DNA of 64,000 bases. Origin: Desulfuromonadales bacterium. GTDB lineage: Bacteria; Desulfobacterota; Desulfuromonadia; Desulfuromonadales; BM103. Positions 1 to 10,849 of the stretch are shown piece after piece. The stretch's first letter is position 1. Every line of letters begins with the position of its first letter. The translations under genes and the position numbers were made by a program. The notes beneath the pieces are model-generated. The model was not told the DNA's origin. It did not search any database and saw nothing but the letters and a program-made list of their open reading frames with translations. The stretch covers positions 97,715 to 161,714 of the forward strand of contig JACZKE010000046.1 of NCBI GenBank assembly GCA_014860225.1. Reading direction: 5' to 3'.

Positions 1-518
1 TGGACTTCCAGCAATACGTCGAGGTGAAGCTCGGTTGCCAGTGCATTGTACTCTGCCAGCTGTCCGGCATCAAGCATGGCGGCAATCAACAGTATTGCGT
101 CGGCACCGGCAACCCGTGCCTCGTAAATCTGATATGGATCACAGATAAAATCCTTGCGCAGCAACGGCAGGTTGACAACTTCCCTTATTTTGCCGAGGTA
201 CAGCAAATGCCCCATGAAAAAGTGTTCGTCAGTTAGCACCGACAAACAGGTGGCACCATTATCCTGGTAGATTCCTGCAATCGCCAGAGGGTCGAAGTCT
301 GCGCGAATCACTCCTTTGCTGGGAGACCCTTTTTTGACTTCTGCAATGACTGCTGTCCAGCCAGAGTCTGCCGTTGCTCGCAGAGCCCGCAAAAAACCTC
401 TCGGATGGTCTTCAAGGTCGTCAACGCCACGCTGTAATGACATGAGAGAGCGGCGTCTCTTGGCTAAAGCAACTTCCCGCCGTTTATGTTCGGCAATTTT
501 ATCAAGAATCATAAGCAT
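1..518 (-). CDS. trpC: Indole-3-glycerol phosphate synthase, partial (3' end outside window)
   Basis: Catalyses ring closure of carboxyphenylaminodeoxyribulose phosphate to indole-3-glycerol phosphate in tryptophan synthesis. The reverse strand translates from MLMILDKIAEHKRREV, with the family motifs IAEVKKGSPSKG, ADFDP, LTDEHFF and LLRKDFI, then AGADAILLIAA, so this is the N-terminal two thirds of the usual ~260-residue barrel. An alternative ATG lies two codons later (512). It starts about 40 bases after the trpD stop on the same strand, so it is cotranscribed with trpEGD. The identity is sure; the start is not, because no clear Shine-Dalgarno is visible. Confidence 0.93.
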   Translation of the reverse strand, partial: MLMILDKIAEHKRREVALAKRRRSLMSLQRGVDDLEDHPRGFLRALRATADSGWTAVIAEVKKGSPSKGVIRADFDPLAIAGIYQDNGATCLSVLTDEHFFMGHLLYLGKIREVVNLPLLRKDFICDPYQIYEARVAGADAILLIAAMLDAGQLAEYNALATELHLDVLLEV

Positions 519-556
519 TGACCGGATAAAGGTGAAAATAGCAAGCGATGTTCAGC

Positions 557-1606
557 TCAGGCATTCGTCAGAGCTACCAGACCTTCTAATTTAGCCAGGG
601 CCAGACCGTCATCAATAGCAGCACGGGCTTTTTCGAGGCCGGCTTCGACATCTCTGGCCATCCCGGAAGCGACCAGTGCGTAGGCGGCATTCAACAAGAC
701 AACCTCCCTTTTCGGCCCGGGGTTGCCAAGCAAGACATCCCTGACGATTATGGCATTCGTTGTGGCATCTCCACCCTGGAGATCAGCGAGAGCACATCGA
801 GACAAGCCAAAATCTTCGGGCTCAATCGTGAAGAGAGTTACTGCCCCATCACAAATTTCACCAATACGCGACGGACCGGTCAGGGTCACCTCATCCATGC
901 CGTCCAATCCATGGACGACAAATCCACGCCGGCAGCCGAGCTTGACCAGGACCCGGGCCAGCACTTCGACCAGATTTTCGGCATAGACGCCGAGTACTTG
1001 TCGATCCGCACCGGCAGGGTTCGTCAAAGGGCCGAGAATATTGAATATCGTCCGAATGCCGATTTCCCTGCGCGGCCCGATTGCATATTTCATGGCACCG
1101 TGCAGAGCCGGCGCAAACAGGAAACCGACGCCGATCTCGTTAATGCACGACTCAACCTGCTGCGGTGTCACGTTCAGGTTGACACCCAATGCTTCCAACA
1201 CATCGGCACTGCCGCATGCAGAAGAGATACTGCGATTACCGTGCTTGGCAACCTTGACACCACAAGCAGAAACAACGAAAGCAACGATGGTTGAGATATT
1301 GAAGCTTTTCGTGCCGCTCCCACCTGTTCCGCATGTATCCAGGATCGTTTCCCGATCAATGTTGATCTCATCACGGTCAATATCAAGGACCTTGCCCACC
1401 CGGATTGGCGTGGCATGATCGCGCATGACCCGGGCAGCACCGGCAATCTCCTCAATTGTCTCGCCCTTCATTCGTAAAGCGGTTATGAACGCTCCGACTT
1501 GGGCTGGAGTCGCCTCCCCACCCATAATCTGGTTCATCACATCAATCATCTCGGGCTCAGCCAGATCATGATGAAGCACAACTTTGCCAATCGCTGCCTT
1601 GATCAT
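557..1606 (-). CDS. trpD: Anthranilate phosphoribosyltransferase
   Basis: Transfers phosphoribose from PRPP to anthranilate, the second committed step of tryptophan synthesis; cytoplasmic homodimer. At 349 residues it has the full family length. The PRPP-binding motif [14 protein letters not shown] (about residues 92-105), [21 protein letters not shown] and the [17 protein letters not shown] segment are all present. It is a stand-alone TrpD, not fused to TrpG: the glutaminase is the separate gene 64 bases upstream. The position between trpG and trpC is the classic trp order. Confidence 0.97.
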   Translation of the reverse strand: MIKAAIGKVVLHHDLAEPEMIDVMNQIMGGEATPAQVGAFITALRMKGETIEEIAGAARVMRDHATPIRVGKVLDIDRDEINIDRETILDTCGTGGSGTKSFNISTIVAFVVSACGVKVAKHGNRSISSACGSADVLEALGVNLNVTPQQVESCINEIGVGFLFAPALHGAMKYAIGPRREIGIRTIFNILGPLTNPAGADRQVLGVYAENLVEVLARVLVKLGCRRGFVVHGLDGMDEVTLTGPSRIGEICDGAVTLFTIEPEDFGLSRCALADLQGGDATTNAIIVRDVLLGNPGPKREVVLLNAAYALVASGMARDVEAGLEKARAAIDDGLALAKLEGLVALTNA

Positions 1607-1670
1607 TCGCTACTCCAGTTAAGCAACAGGACAGAGCTCTTATCTCACTCGCCAAAGTTCTGCGTCCTGC

Positions 1671-2240
1671 TTAAGTCGTCATTTCGAGAAAGTTACGCAA
1701 CACATCCATGCCATTTACTGTCAGGATCGATTCGGGGTGAAACTGAACTCCCCAGACCGGCAGTTCTCGATGGCGCAGGCCCATGATCTCACCTTCCGCA
1801 GTCCAGGCAGTCACCTCGAGGCATTCAGGCATTGACACCCGCTCGATTAACAATGAGTGATAGCGGGTTGCATCAAAGGGATCGGGGAGCCCGGCAAAAA
1901 GTTCGCGCCCGTCGTGAAAAACCGGACTGGTCTTGCCGTGCATCAAACGTTCGGCTCGCACGATACGGCCGCCGTTAGCCTGGCCGATTGACTGATGACC
2001 GAGGCAGACGCCAAGGATCGGCAGTAGCCCGGAAAAGTGTTTGATGGCCGGCACCGAAATGCCTGCTTCATTCGGCGTACACGGACCCGGAGAGATCACC
2101 AGTCTCTCAGGCTTAAGCTTTTCGATTTCAGCAAGTGTAATCTTGTCGTTACGGTAAACAACGACCTCTTCGCCCAACTCACGCAGGTATTGCACGAGGT
2201 TATAAGTAAATGAGTCATAGTTGTCGATCATCAACAGCAT
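1671..2240 (-). CDS. trpG: Anthranilate synthase component II, glutamine amidotransferase
   Basis: Class I glutamine amidotransferase that releases ammonia from glutamine and passes it to TrpE. At 189 residues it is a free-standing amidotransferase. The catalytic Cys sits in the nucleophile elbow GVCLGHQ and the His/Glu of the triad are in VQFHPES. N-terminal [19 protein letters not shown] is typical of TrpG/PabA. It begins one base after the trpE stop, so translation is probably coupled. A PabA-like dual role with a PabB elsewhere is possible and cannot be excluded from sequence. Confidence 0.95.
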   Translation of the reverse strand: MLLMIDNYDSFTYNLVQYLRELGEEVVVYRNDKITLAEIEKLKPERLVISPGPCTPNEAGISVPAIKHFSGLLPILGVCLGHQSIGQANGGRIVRAERLMHGKTSPVFHDGRELFAGLPDPFDATRYHSLLIERVSMPECLEVTAWTAEGEIMGLRHRELPVWGVQFHPESILTVNGMDVLRNFLEMTT

Positions 2241-2241
2241 T

Positions 2242-3729
2242 TCAGTCTAGTCCCTGACGTGCGAGCTCTATCGCAAGCTTGACACCCATCGCCTTATTGA
2301 CAGTTTCCTCATACTCGGCAGCAGGATCCGAATCGGCAACGATACCGGCACCGGCCTGAAGGTGAATCCGATTCTGGTGGGCAACCAAAGTCCTGATGGC
2401 AATCGCCAGGTCCATATTGCCGTCAAAAGAGATATAGCCGACTGCACCGCCATAAATTTCACGGCGCACCGGTTCAAGTTCCTCGATAATCTCCATGGCC
2501 CGAATTTTCGGTGCACCGCTCAAGGTCCCTGCCGGGAAGGTCGCCGAGAAGACATCCAGCGCGTCATAACCAGGCAGCAGTTGACCACTGACGTTGGAGA
2601 CGATGTGCATGACATGCGAGTAACGCTCAATCACCATCAATTCGTCAACCCGAACAGAGCCGGTGGCACAAACCCGACCGAGGTCATTGCGGCCGAGATC
2701 AACGAGCATAATATGTTCAGCCCGCTCTTTTGGGTCGGCCAGTAATTCCTGTTCGAGATACTGATCTTCCTCGAAAGTTGCTCCACGCGGCCGCGTCCCG
2801 GCAATCGGGCGAACCTCAACATGGCTCCCCTCCTTGCGCACAAGTACTTCTGGAGAAGCACCAATGACACGGGTTTCGTTGAACTGCAGGTAGAACATAT
2901 AGGGTGACGGGTTGATAGTTCGCAAGGCACGGTAGACATCAAAAGGGTCTGCGTCGAGATCACCTGAAAATCTCTGCGAAAGAACCACCTGAATAACATC
3001 ACCAGACCGGACGTAATCCTTGCAACGTTCTACGGCTGATTCGAAATCAGAGCGGCTGAAGTTGGATTGCAGCTCCTTTGCTGTTGCATTTGAAGCCCCG
3101 ACACAAGCTGAACGCTCCGGTAAAGATCTGCGTAATTGCGCAACCATCCCGTCTATACGCTTTAATGCCTTATCATATAAAGAAGCATGATCATCACCAT
3201 CACGCAAATGAACATTACTTATGACCTTGATCTTTTGTTGCATGTTATCAAATATCAGCAGTGTTTCAGTGATCAGGAACCAGCTGTCATAAGTACCAAT
3301 TTCTGCTTCATTGAGCTCTGGTAGATCTTCAATGTGACGAACCATGTCGTAGCCGAGATAACCGACCGCACCTCCGAAAAAACGGGGCAGGTCCGGAAGC
3401 GCTACCGGATGATATGGCGACAGAAAAGCCTTTAATTCAACCAAAGGGTCGTTTGTCGTGCCGGACTCAACCGACTTGCCATTTTCTAAAATCTCATAAA
3501 AATTATCACGACATCTGAACGCACGTCCTGAACCAACCCCGAGAAAGGAATAACGCGCCCATTTCTCGCCACCGGCAATACTTTCCAGCAGAAATGCACT
3601 TTGTCGATCATCGATCTTACAGAATGCAGAAACAGGGGTTTCCATGTCTGCGAGAATTTCCCGGTAGACTGGAATCAGATTGCCTTGACTGGCTAAATTT
3701 AAAAACACATCACGTGATGGGAAATACAT
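2242..3729 (-). CDS. trpE: Anthranilate synthase component I
   Basis: Chorismate-binding subunit that makes anthranilate with ammonia supplied by TrpG. It has 495 residues. The N-terminal domain carries the feedback-site element LLES. The C-terminal chorismate-binding domain has [60 protein letters not shown] and [11 protein letters not shown]. The start is backed by the Shine-Dalgarno AAGGAAAT just before the ATG. First gene of the visible trp unit, divergent from the FKBP gene across 180 bases. I saw no leader peptide rich in Trp codons and no T-box in that gap. Confidence 0.96.
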   Translation of the reverse strand: MYFPSRDVFLNLASQGNLIPVYREILADMETPVSAFCKIDDRQSAFLLESIAGGEKWARYSFLGVGSGRAFRCRDNFYEILENGKSVESGTTNDPLVELKAFLSPYHPVALPDLPRFFGGAVGYLGYDMVRHIEDLPELNEAEIGTYDSWFLITETLLIFDNMQQKIKVISNVHLRDGDDHASLYDKALKRIDGMVAQLRRSLPERSACVGASNATAKELQSNFSRSDFESAVERCKDYVRSGDVIQVVLSQRFSGDLDADPFDVYRALRTINPSPYMFYLQFNETRVIGASPEVLVRKEGSHVEVRPIAGTRPRGATFEEDQYLEQELLADPKERAEHIMLVDLGRNDLGRVCATGSVRVDELMVIERYSHVMHIVSNVSGQLLPGYDALDVFSATFPAGTLSGAPKIRAMEIIEELEPVRREIYGGAVGYISFDGNMDLAIAIRTLVAHQNRIHLQAGAGIVADSDPAAEYEETVNKAMGVKLAIELARQGLD

Positions 3730-3909
3730 ACCATTTCCTTATGGGATTAACCGCGTCAAAGTAGCATGAAGGGTAGGAAATGGCAAGTAACCCGAAGGTG
3801 AGCCGGCTAATAAATGATTGACCGAAAACAACCTACTTGATATGCATGAGAGGTTAATTGTGCCGCTAAATAATGACATAACCCTGTAAACTCACAATCA
3901 GGAGAGAAC

Positions 3910-4353
3910 ATGATACGAGCAGCAAAACAGGATACTGTGAAGGTCCATTACATCGGACGCCTTAACGACAACACTATTTTTGACCAGTCCCCGGAGGACC
4001 GCCCCCTGCATTTCATTATTGGACGCCAGGAAGTCATTGCCGGTTTTGAAGATGCTGTTGAAGGCATGTATCAAGGCGAGAGCAAAACGGTTACAATCCC
4101 TTGCGAAAAGGCTTATGGAATCAGCAAACCGGAATTGCTAGAGCAGGTCGACCGCAGCATCATCGACAATAATGTGGAACTTCAGGTTGGTGGGCAACTG
4201 CAGATCACCAAACATGACGGCAGTGTCTTATATGTTATGGTCAGGGAGATAACTGAAGAAAGGGTAACCCTGGATGCAAACCATCCTTTGGCTGACAAAG
4301 ATTTGACTTTTGAAATCAAGATGCTTGAAGTGAAAAAAAATCAGAGCGAGTGA
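3910..4353 (+). CDS. FKBP-type peptidyl-prolyl isomerase, SlyD/FkpB-like
   Basis: Cytoplasmic prolyl isomerase and probable folding chaperone. The 147 residues match the short SlyD/FkpB type: VKVHYIGRLNDNTIFDQS, the GF-DA-GM-GE-K core (VIAGFEDAVEGMYQGESKTV), the AYG motif, an inserted flap domain from about residue 70 to 125, and the closing DANHPLADKDLTFEIKMLEV. There is no His-rich metal tail, so it is closer to FkpB or short SlyD. RBS AGGAGAG lies seven bases before the ATG. It is monocistronic and ends at a strong terminator facing rplQ. Confidence 0.93.
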   Translation: MIRAAKQDTVKVHYIGRLNDNTIFDQSPEDRPLHFIIGRQEVIAGFEDAVEGMYQGESKTVTIPCEKAYGISKPELLEQVDRSIIDNNVELQVGGQLQITKHDGSVLYVMVREITEERVTLDANHPLADKDLTFEIKMLEVKKNQSE

Positions 4354-4380
4354 GTTTGCACAAAACATCAGTCTTAGAAC

Positions 4381-4417
4381 AAAAGCAGGGCGGGATGATG
4401 CATCCCGCCCTGCTTTA
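4381..4417. terminator. Bidirectional rho-independent terminator between the FKBP gene and rplQ
   Basis: A perfect 13-base inverted repeat (GCAGGGCGGGATG, 4385-4397; its complement 4401-4413) with a three-base loop. It is flanked by AAAA on the left and TTTAT on the right, so it has a U tract in both directions. It ends the plus-strand FKBP transcript and the minus-strand alpha operon. Confidence 0.9.
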
Positions 4418-4438
4418 TATGATTGCTACCCTGAGAAG

Positions 4439-4924
4439 CTACTTTTCTTCGACCAGCGCCTCTTCAGCAGGGGTTTCTTCAACAGTGACTTCTTCAGCAG
4501 CTGCAGGCTCAACAGTCTTCACTGTTTGTTTAGCAGGTGCCTTTTTCTGCTTCGGCTTTGCAGTAAACTCCTCTTCGACCAGTTCGATCATTGAGAGAGA
4601 AGCATTATCACCGGCACGATGTCCCAGTTTGATGATTCGTGTATAACCACCAGGGCGATCGTTGTAGCGCGGGGCAATAGTTTCAAACAGCTTGGCAACT
4701 GTTTTCGTATCTCGCACAAACTGCAACGCCAAACGGCGCGAGTGAAGATCACCGCGTCGTGCCAGAGTGATCAGCTTCTCGACCAATTTACGCAGTTCCT
4801 TGGCGCGAGCATCGGTTGTGGTGATTTTTTCACAATTAAAAAATGAAGTCACCATGTTACGCATCATGGCTTTACGGTGACTGGTGTTGCGGCCCAGCCG
4901 CTTACCGGATTTTCTATGGCGCAT
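4439..4924 (-). CDS. rplQ: 50S ribosomal protein L17
   Basis: Large-subunit protein near the exit tunnel, last gene of the alpha operon. The first ~120 residues are canonical ([13 protein letters not shown] start, [39 protein letters not shown]). The protein is 161 residues, longer than the ~117-127 common elsewhere. The extra C-terminal ~40 residues are a Lys/Ala/Pro stretch followed by a Glu-rich tail, probably disordered. It follows rpoA by 47 bases and ends just before the bidirectional terminator. Confidence 0.97.
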   Translation of the reverse strand: MRHRKSGKRLGRNTSHRKAMMRNMVTSFFNCEKITTTDARAKELRKLVEKLITLARRGDLHSRRLALQFVRDTKTVAKLFETIAPRYNDRPGGYTRIIKLGHRAGDNASLSMIELVEEEFTAKPKQKKAPAKQTVKTVEPAAAEEVTVEETPAEEALVEEK

Positions 4925-4971
4925 TGATATCAGGTCCTTTCTCTAGTTAACATTCCGGCAGGGGCAGTACC

Positions 4972-5991
4972 CTAGAGTTCTTCCTCGCTCTTTTCGATCA
5001 TCTTCAGATATTCAGGGTCAGGGAAGCCTTCAAAAGACAAACCGAGTGTCAAACCCATTTCAGAGAGAATATCCTTGATTTCGTTAAGTGACTTGCGACC
5101 GAAATTCTGTGTTTTCAACATTTCCGCTTCGGATTTCTGTACAAGCTCACCGATCAAACGGATATTGGCATTCTTCAGACAATTTGCACTGCGCACCGAC
5201 AGTTCGAGCTCATCAACGCGACGGTAGAGATTCTCGTTGATAGGCTGCTTGGTGCTTTCAATTTCGTCAGTGGCTTCTGGGACGAGTGCTTCATCAAAGT
5301 TGATGAAAAGCTGGACCTGCTCCTTGAGTATCTTAGCCGCATAAGCCAGTGCATCATCGGGCTTGACGCTACCATTAGTGTAGATTTCAAGAACCAGTTT
5401 GTCGTAATCAGTTACCTGCCCGACACGGGCATTGCTCACCGTAAAATTAACCTTCTTGATCGGTGAAAAAAGAGCGTCAATGGGTATCGTCCCAACCGGA
5501 GCTTTTTCATCACGGTTGCGCTCCGCAGGACCATAGCCCTTGCCCATGGCAACGACCATATCCATCTCGATATCAGCTTCTTTACCACAGGAAGCAATAA
5601 AGTGATCCGGATTAAGTATCTCGACATTGGGATCGGTGACAAAATCACCGGCCTTGATAACTCCAGCCCCCTTTTTGACAAGGCGGATGTTGCGAGTTTC
5701 ATGGCCGTGCAGCTTAATCAGGACACCTTTCAAGTTCAGGATAATGTCCGTTACGTCTTGCGTCACACCGGGAACAGTGGAAAATTCATGCAAAACACCC
5801 TTGATGCGAACCGAGGTGATTGCAGCCCCCTGAAGCGAGGAGAGCAAAACCCGACGCAGGCCATTACCCATGGTTGTACCGAAGCCACGTTCGAACGGTT
5901 CCGCTGTGAATTTGCCATAGGTGGCAGTCAGCGTTTCGGCATCAACCTGGAGACGCTTGGGTTTGATCAGTTCTCTCCAGTTTTTAAACAT
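4972..5991 (-). CDS. rpoA: RNA polymerase alpha subunit
   Basis: Scaffold subunit for RNA polymerase assembly and activator contacts. At 339 residues it has the N-terminal dimerization domain ([25 protein letters not shown] near residue 40) and, after a linker at ~235-250, the C-terminal domain with the two helix-hairpin-helix elements ([37 protein letters not shown]). It lies between rpsD and rplQ, the normal alpha-operon order. Confidence 0.98.
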   Translation of the reverse strand: MFKNWRELIKPKRLQVDAETLTATYGKFTAEPFERGFGTTMGNGLRRVLLSSLQGAAITSVRIKGVLHEFSTVPGVTQDVTDIILNLKGVLIKLHGHETRNIRLVKKGAGVIKAGDFVTDPNVEILNPDHFIASCGKEADIEMDMVVAMGKGYGPAERNRDEKAPVGTIPIDALFSPIKKVNFTVSNARVGQVTDYDKLVLEIYTNGSVKPDDALAYAAKILKEQVQLFINFDEALVPEATDEIESTKQPINENLYRRVDELELSVRSANCLKNANIRLIGELVQKSEAEMLKTQNFGRKSLNEIKDILSEMGLTLGLSFEGFPDPEYLKMIEKSEEEL

Positions 5992-6052
5992 GCGAATCCT
6001 CCGTTATGAGGTTGCTCTGTAAAGTTACAAATCACCGGGGTGATTGTGTCGC

Positions 6053-6682
6053 TTACTTCGAGTAAAGCTCGACGATCAGATGTTCCTGGAAACTTGGTGT
6101 CGTCATTTCAGCACGCACTGGCAAGGTTTTGACAGTACCCTGGAATGCATCACGGGTCAGTTCAACCCAGGACGGAATGCCTCGACGCATGACACCATCA
6201 AGAGCCTCATTGATACGAGCAATCTTACGACTCTTCTCGCGTAATTCTACAACATCACCAGGGCGCACAAGATACGACGGGATATTGACCTTGCGCCCGT
6301 TAACCATAAAATGGCTATGGCGAACCAACAGACGGGCTTCATTTCGTGAGGTTGCAAAACCCATACGATAGACCATGCTGTCAAGGCGGCGCTCAAGCAT
6401 AACCAGGAGATTCTCACCGGTCACACCTTTCATGCGGTCAGCACGTTTAAAAAAGTCGCGGAATTGCTTTTCTAGTAACCCGTAAGTCCGCTTGACTCTC
6501 TGCTTTTCACGTAACTGAGTACCGTAATCGGATACTTTGATACGACCCTGACCATGTTGTCCTGGGGCATAATTGCGACGCTCCACAGAGCACTTGTCTG
6601 TATAGCAACGGTCGCCCTTGAGGAACAGCTTCATATTTTCCCGCCGGCACATGCGGCAAACGGGTCCAGTGTGTCTCGCCAA
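6053..6682 (-). CDS. rpsD: 30S ribosomal protein S4 (zinc-binding form)
   Basis: Primary 16S rRNA binder that nucleates 30S body assembly and, in related bacteria, represses its own operon. 209 residues. The S4 RNA-binding domain is at about 98-160 ([23 protein letters not shown]). Four Cys at 9, 12, 26 and 31 make the zinc-type N-terminus. It sits between rpsK and rpoA in the alpha operon. Confidence 0.98.
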   Translation of the reverse strand: MARHTGPVCRMCRRENMKLFLKGDRCYTDKCSVERRNYAPGQHGQGRIKVSDYGTQLREKQRVKRTYGLLEKQFRDFFKRADRMKGVTGENLLVMLERRLDSMVYRMGFATSRNEARLLVRHSHFMVNGRKVNIPSYLVRPGDVVELREKSRKIARINEALDGVMRRGIPSWVELTRDAFQGTVKTLPVRAEMTTPSFQEHLIVELYSK

Positions 6683-6704
6683 CGTTCGTCCTCCTTATGT
6701 CTGG

Positions 6705-7097
6705 TTAGACTCTTCTACGCTTGGGTGGACGGCACCCGTTATGTGGTATCGGAGTGACATCCTTAATCATGGTGATGGTCAGACCGACGGCTTGCAGGGC
6801 CCGCAGTGCAGACTCACGACCAGAACCTGGCCCCTTGACCCACACTTCGACGCTGCGCAAGCCATGCTCCTGGGCTTTTTTTGCTGCATCTTCAGCGGCC
6901 ATCTGAGCGGCGAAAGGAGTGCTCTTACGACTCCCTTTGAAACCCTTGGAACCGCAAGTGCACCAGGAAATCACGTTGCCTGTCACATCGGTGATCGTAA
7001 TGATCGTATTGTTGAACGTCGCCTGGATATGGGCAATTCCATTCGGCACGTTCTTCTTTTCAACTTTTTTGCGTACGCGTTTACCAGGCTTAGCCAT
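6705..7097 (-). CDS. rpsK: 30S ribosomal protein S11
   Basis: Component of the 30S platform by the mRNA exit channel. 130 residues. Conserved [23 protein letters not shown] and the glycine-rich, basic end [12 protein letters not shown]. It begins 11 bases after the rpsM stop, and the start ATG is preceded by an AGGAGG-type RBS. Confidence 0.98.
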   Translation of the reverse strand: MAKPGKRVRKKVEKKNVPNGIAHIQATFNNTIITITDVTGNVISWCTCGSKGFKGSRKSTPFAAQMAAEDAAKKAQEHGLRSVEVWVKGPGSGRESALRALQAVGLTITMIKDVTPIPHNGCRPPKRRRV

Positions 7098-7108
7098 GGT
7101 TCCTCCTG

Positions 7109-7477
7109 TTACTTCTTCTTACCGGCGACGGTCTTGCGCGGACCCTTTCGGGTTCTGGCATTCGTTTTGGTTTTCTGTCCACGCACCGGCAAACCTCTAC
7201 GATGACGTAAACCACGATAACAACCGAGGTCCATAAGTCGCTTGATGTTCATCGTCACTTCACGACGCAGGTCACCCTCAACCTTGAATTCGCTGTCAAT
7301 AACCTTACGGATCTTGGAGACTTCTTCCTCAGTCAAATTATCCGAGCGGGTATTGAAATCAACACCGGCCTGGGAAAGGATTTGCTGGGATGAAGAGCGC
7401 CCGACACCGAAAATATAAGTCAGGGCAATCTCAATCCGTTTGTTTCTTGGTAAATCGATACCAGCAATACGAGCCAA
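7109..7477 (-). CDS. rpsM: 30S ribosomal protein S13
   Basis: 30S head protein that bridges to the 50S subunit and contacts P-site tRNA. 122 residues with [21 protein letters not shown], the helix-two-turn-helix segment, and the basic tail [16 protein letters not shown] that reaches the P site. First protein of the alpha operon after rpmJ. Confidence 0.98.
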   Translation of the reverse strand: MARIAGIDLPRNKRIEIALTYIFGVGRSSSQQILSQAGVDFNTRSDNLTEEEVSKIRKVIDSEFKVEGDLRREVTMNIKRLMDLGCYRGLRHRRGLPVRGQKTKTNARTRKGPRKTVAGKKK

Positions 7478-7497
7478 TGTCCGATCCTCCTAAATGC

Positions 7498-7611
7498 TTA
7501 ACCTTGTCTCTGTTTATGCTTGGGATTTTCACAGATAACTCTGAGGATACCCTTGCGCTTGATTACCTTGCACTTGTCACAAATTGTTTTAACTGATGCT
7601 CGGACTTTCAT
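7498..7611 (-). CDS. rpmJ: 50S ribosomal protein L36 (zinc ribbon form)
   Basis: A small gene found by translating the gap between map and rpsM. The 37 residues start [19 protein letters not shown] and end in NPKHKQRQG. Cys 11, Cys 14, Cys 27 and His 32 form the zinc knot of the C+ type. The RBS AAGGAAAG precedes the ATG. It lies 57 bases after map. infA, often found next to rpmJ in this cluster, is not in that gap. Confidence 0.96.
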   Translation of the reverse strand: MKVRASVKTICDKCKVIKRKGILRVICENPKHKQRQG

Positions 7612-7668
7612 GTCTCTTTCCTTTAAACCATGCCGGTTAGTACCCGACGGGCTTCACCTTTACTGATT

Positions 7669-8415
7669 TTATAGCCGTGTCAAAACTTCCGGACCATTGT
7701 CAGTAATGGCTACTGTATGTTCAAAATGGGCAGATCGCTTTCCATCCTGCGTCACTGCTGTCCACCCGTCTTCCAGTATCTTCACACCAGGCATGCCGGC
7801 ATTGATCATCGGTTCTATTGCCAGCACCATCCCGGTTTTCAGCAGTGGACCCTGGCCAGCTTTACCATAATTAGGTATCTGCGGCGCTTCATGCAAGTTG
7901 CGCCCGATACCATGTCCGACAAATTCGCGGACGACACTAAAACCTTTTGGCTCAACCCAGGACTGAACGGCATGTGAAACATCCGAAAGCCTGCCATTCG
8001 GTACAGCATATTTAATTGCTAAATAAAGTGATTCACGCGTTGCAGTAACCAAACGCTGCGTTTCATCGTCTAACACGCCTACGGCAAAAGTAATTGCCGA
8101 ATCGCCGTAGAAACCCTTGTAGAAAACTCCGAAGTCAATGCTGAGGATGTCACCTTCCTGCAAGGGGGTATCGTCTGGAAACCCATGAACGACCCGGTCG
8201 TTTGGTGAGGAGCAGATGGCATATGGAAAGCCACCATACCCTTTGAATGCCGGTTTGCCGCCCTGGCGCCTGCACTCATCCTCAGCTAAACGATTTAATT
8301 CGGCAGTTGTCACACCGGGGCGAACATGACTCTCGAGGAGAGCCAGCGTTTCCGCCACGATTCGTCCTGCATCCCGCATTTTTTCAAGTTCTGCCGGGCT
8401 CTTTAAAACAATCAC
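7669..8415 (-). CDS. map: Methionine aminopeptidase, type I
   Basis: Removes the initiator Met from new proteins; two-metal cytoplasmic enzyme. 248 residues, short type without an N-terminal zinc extension. The metal ligands appear in order: Asp in LSIDFGVFYKGFYGDSA (two Asp), His in FVGHGIGRNLHE, Glu in AIEPMINAG and Glu in HFEHTVAIT. The start codon is GTG, one base after the adk stop, with AGGCGAG upstream, so the two are coupled. adk-map next to secY is the usual spc-operon tail. Confidence 0.96.
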   Translation of the reverse strand: MIVLKSPAELEKMRDAGRIVAETLALLESHVRPGVTTAELNRLAEDECRRQGGKPAFKGYGGFPYAICSSPNDRVVHGFPDDTPLQEGDILSIDFGVFYKGFYGDSAITFAVGVLDDETQRLVTATRESLYLAIKYAVPNGRLSDVSHAVQSWVEPKGFSVVREFVGHGIGRNLHEAPQIPNYGKAGQGPLLKTGMVLAIEPMINAGMPGVKILEDGWTAVTQDGKRSAHFEHTVAITDNGPEVLTRL

Positions 8416-8416
8416 G

Positions 8417-9064
8417 CTAACTCGCCTGTAACAGCGACAGGATCTTTTCCTTAACTATCGGAATCGGTTGCATCCCATCAAGTTCCATCAGCACGCCGGC
8501 CTCCCGATAGTAACTAATCAAAGGAGCAGTCTGCTCTGAATAGACTTGCAGCCGTTTGCGTATAGTCTCTTCCTGATCATCATCCCTTTGAAATAATGTG
8601 CCTCCGCAGACGTCACAAATTCCCGCTTCACGAGGAGGATCAAACTTTACATGGTAGCCTCGCCCACATTCTTTGCAAGTCCGCCGCCCGGTCAGACGCT
8701 CTACGAGGGCTTCTGCGTCCACCTCGAGAGAGATGACCCGATCCAACTCCTTACTCATTTCCTGTAGGCTGGCCTGCAGAGCATCAGCCTGTGCAACCGT
8801 TCGGGGGAAACCGTCCAGGATAAAACCGTTGTTGCAATCTTCTTCCTGCAGACGGTCCCGAACAATCCCGACAACAACTTCATCAGGAACCAGGCCTCCC
8901 GTGTTCATGTATTCCTTGGCCTTCTTCCCCATGGGAGTGCCGTCTTTAACAGCGGCACGCAGGATATCACCAGTTGAGATCTGCGGAATCGAAAACTCCT
9001 CGACCAGCATCTTGGCCTGGGTTCCTTTGCCGGCGCCAGGAGGTCCGAGTAAGATCAGTTTCAT
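8417..9064 (-). CDS. adk: Adenylate kinase
   Basis: Interconverts AMP + ATP and 2 ADP. I take the ATG at 9064 (MKLILLGPPGAGKGTQAK) as the start; a TTG three codons upstream is unlikely. 215 residues. P-loop at 7-14, AMP-binding TGDILR and GFPRT, and a long LID domain with four Cys (130, 133, 150, 153) that should bind zinc structurally. It begins 15 bases after secY. Confidence 0.96.
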   Translation of the reverse strand: MKLILLGPPGAGKGTQAKMLVEEFSIPQISTGDILRAAVKDGTPMGKKAKEYMNTGGLVPDEVVVGIVRDRLQEEDCNNGFILDGFPRTVAQADALQASLQEMSKELDRVISLEVDAEALVERLTGRRTCKECGRGYHVKFDPPREAGICDVCGGTLFQRDDDQEETIRKRLQVYSEQTAPLISYYREAGVLMELDGMQPIPIVKEKILSLLQAS

Positions 9065-9079
9065 CAGAGACAACCTCGA

Positions 9080-10390
9080 TTATCCGCGACGGCTCTTAAT
9101 ATTCACACCCTTCATGAAGCCTTCATAAGAGCGTGAAATCAAGTGAGCCTCTATTTGGGAAGCAGTATCCAGGCCAACACCGACAACAATCAGAAGTGAA
9201 GTCCCCCCGAAGAAGAAGGGAACATTGAACTGACCAATCAAAAGTGTCGGCAACACACAGACTGCCGAAATATATATTGCACCGGCAAAAGTCAGGCGTC
9301 CAAGCACTGTATCAAGATAATCAGAGGTCGCTCTACCGGGCCTGACACCGGGGACATATCCGCCCTGTCGCTTGATATTATCTGCGACGTCGACCGGGTT
9401 GAAGGTGACAGCCGTGTAGAAGTAACAGAAGAAGACAATAAAAGCGACATAAAAAACATTATACAGCCAGTGAGCAGGAGTCATCATTGATGCAAAAGTC
9501 TGAACCCAGGGCACATCAACAAAATTTGCGACTGTACTGGGAAACATGATGATCGAACTGGCAAAGATTGGAGGGATAACCCCACTCATATTTATTTTGA
9601 GTGGCAGATGGCTACTCTGACCACCGGCATTTCTGGAACCAACGACCCGCTTTGCATAATGAATCGGCACTCGCCTCTGACCGCGCTCCATGAAAATAAT
9701 AGCCCAGATTACTGCGACCATCACAATCAGAAGAATAAGTAGCACAGTAAAGGTCAAGGCACCGGTCTTTAGCAACCGTATACTGTTGACCAGGGCTGAC
9801 GGCAGCATGGCGACGATACCGGCAAAGATAATAAGGGAGATGCCGTTGCCGATGCCACGTTCTGTAATCTGCTCGCCAAGCCACATGATAAAAGCTGTTC
9901 CAGCAGTCAAGGTGATGACTGTTAACACAATGAAGCCAATACCCTGCATGCTAACTACAGGTTCACCTGCAGGACCGCGCATCGTCTGTAGACCAACTGC
10001 AATACCGGCTCCTTGTACAATCGACAAACCAACAGTACCGTAACGGGTCCATTTGGTCATAATCTTACGACCTTGTTCACCCTCTTTGGACAAACGCGCG
10101 ACAGGTTCATAAACAACTGTCAGCAACTGCATGATGATCGAAGCGCTGATATAAGGCATGATACCCAGGGCGAAAACCGTCATACGCTCCAGCGCACCAC
10201 CAGTAAAAGCACTGACAAGACCAAGCAGTGTCCCCTGGGTTCCCTCAAAAAACTGTGCGAGTACGGCACCATTCACGCCTGGCAGAGGTACGTGACACCC
10301 AACCCGGTAGACAGCAAGCATGCCGAGGGTAAAAAGAATGCGTCGACGCAGTTCAGGAATACTGAAGATGTTCTGGATGCTTGCTAACAA
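9080..10390 (-). CDS. secY: Preprotein translocase subunit SecY
   Basis: Channel subunit of the Sec translocon in the inner membrane, partner of the SecE encoded at 35.2 kb. Ten hydrophobic helices are apparent. The family markers are [15 protein letters not shown], the plug region [20 protein letters not shown], the cytoplasmic loop [14 protein letters not shown], and [19 protein letters not shown] prefer a TTG start at 10390 (436 residues): it has GAGG nine bases upstream and lies just past the rplO stop. An ATG at 10426 would give 448 residues but overlaps rplO by 35 bases. Confidence 0.95.
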   Translation of the reverse strand: MLASIQNIFSIPELRRRILFTLGMLAVYRVGCHVPLPGVNGAVLAQFFEGTQGTLLGLVSAFTGGALERMTVFALGIMPYISASIIMQLLTVVYEPVARLSKEGEQGRKIMTKWTRYGTVGLSIVQGAGIAVGLQTMRGPAGEPVVSMQGIGFIVLTVITLTAGTAFIMWLGEQITERGIGNGISLIIFAGIVAMLPSALVNSIRLLKTGALTFTVLLILLIVMVAVIWAIIFMERGQRRVPIHYAKRVVGSRNAGGQSSHLPLKINMSGVIPPIFASSIIMFPSTVANFVDVPWVQTFASMMTPAHWLYNVFYVAFIVFFCYFYTAVTFNPVDVADNIKRQGGYVPGVRPGRATSDYLDTVLGRLTFAGAIYISAVCVLPTLLIGQFNVPFFFGGTSLLIVVGVGLDTASQIEAHLISRSYEGFMKGVNIKSRRG

Positions 10391-10391
10391 C

Positions 10392-10832
10392 TTAAATAAC
10401 CTCGACAGTGCCGCCAGCAGCCTCAATCTTGGCCTGGGCAGACTTACTGAATTTATGGGCCTTAACCGTTAAGGTTTTGGACAAGTCACCATCTCCCAAG
10501 ATCTTGACGCCGTCCTTAAGTTGCCCGATCAGTCCGGCGATACCAAGGGCCTCAAGATCTACCACACTTCCCGCATCAAAAAGCTCCAGATCGCGGAGAT
10601 TGACAAGGGTATAGACTTTTCTGCTCAGCGGTGTAAAGCCGCGCTTTGGCAGACGCCTCTGTAGCGGCATCTGACCGCCTTCGAAACCGGGCTTGACGCC
10701 ACCACCGGATCGGGCGTTCTGACCTTTATGGCCCTTGCCTGCGGTCTTGCCAGTTCCGGAGCCATGACCACGGCCAATGCGTTTTTTGCTATGTGTTGAA
10801 CCGTATGACGGCTGTAGATTACTTAAATCCAT
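10392..10832 (-). CDS. rplO: 50S ribosomal protein L15
   Basis: Late-assembly 50S protein. 146 residues. The glycine-rich basic N-terminus ([24 protein letters not shown]) reaches into rRNA, followed by [18 protein letters not shown] and the globular C-terminal half ending in AAGGTVEVI. Typical spc-operon place between rpmD and secY. Confidence 0.97.
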   Translation of the reverse strand: MDLSNLQPSYGSTHSKKRIGRGHGSGTGKTAGKGHKGQNARSGGGVKPGFEGGQMPLQRRLPKRGFTPLSRKVYTLVNLRDLELFDAGSVVDLEALGIAGLIGQLKDGVKILGDGDLSKTLTVKAHKFSKSAQAKIEAAGGTVEVI

Positions 10833-10849
10833 GGTTGTTATCCTTGCGA

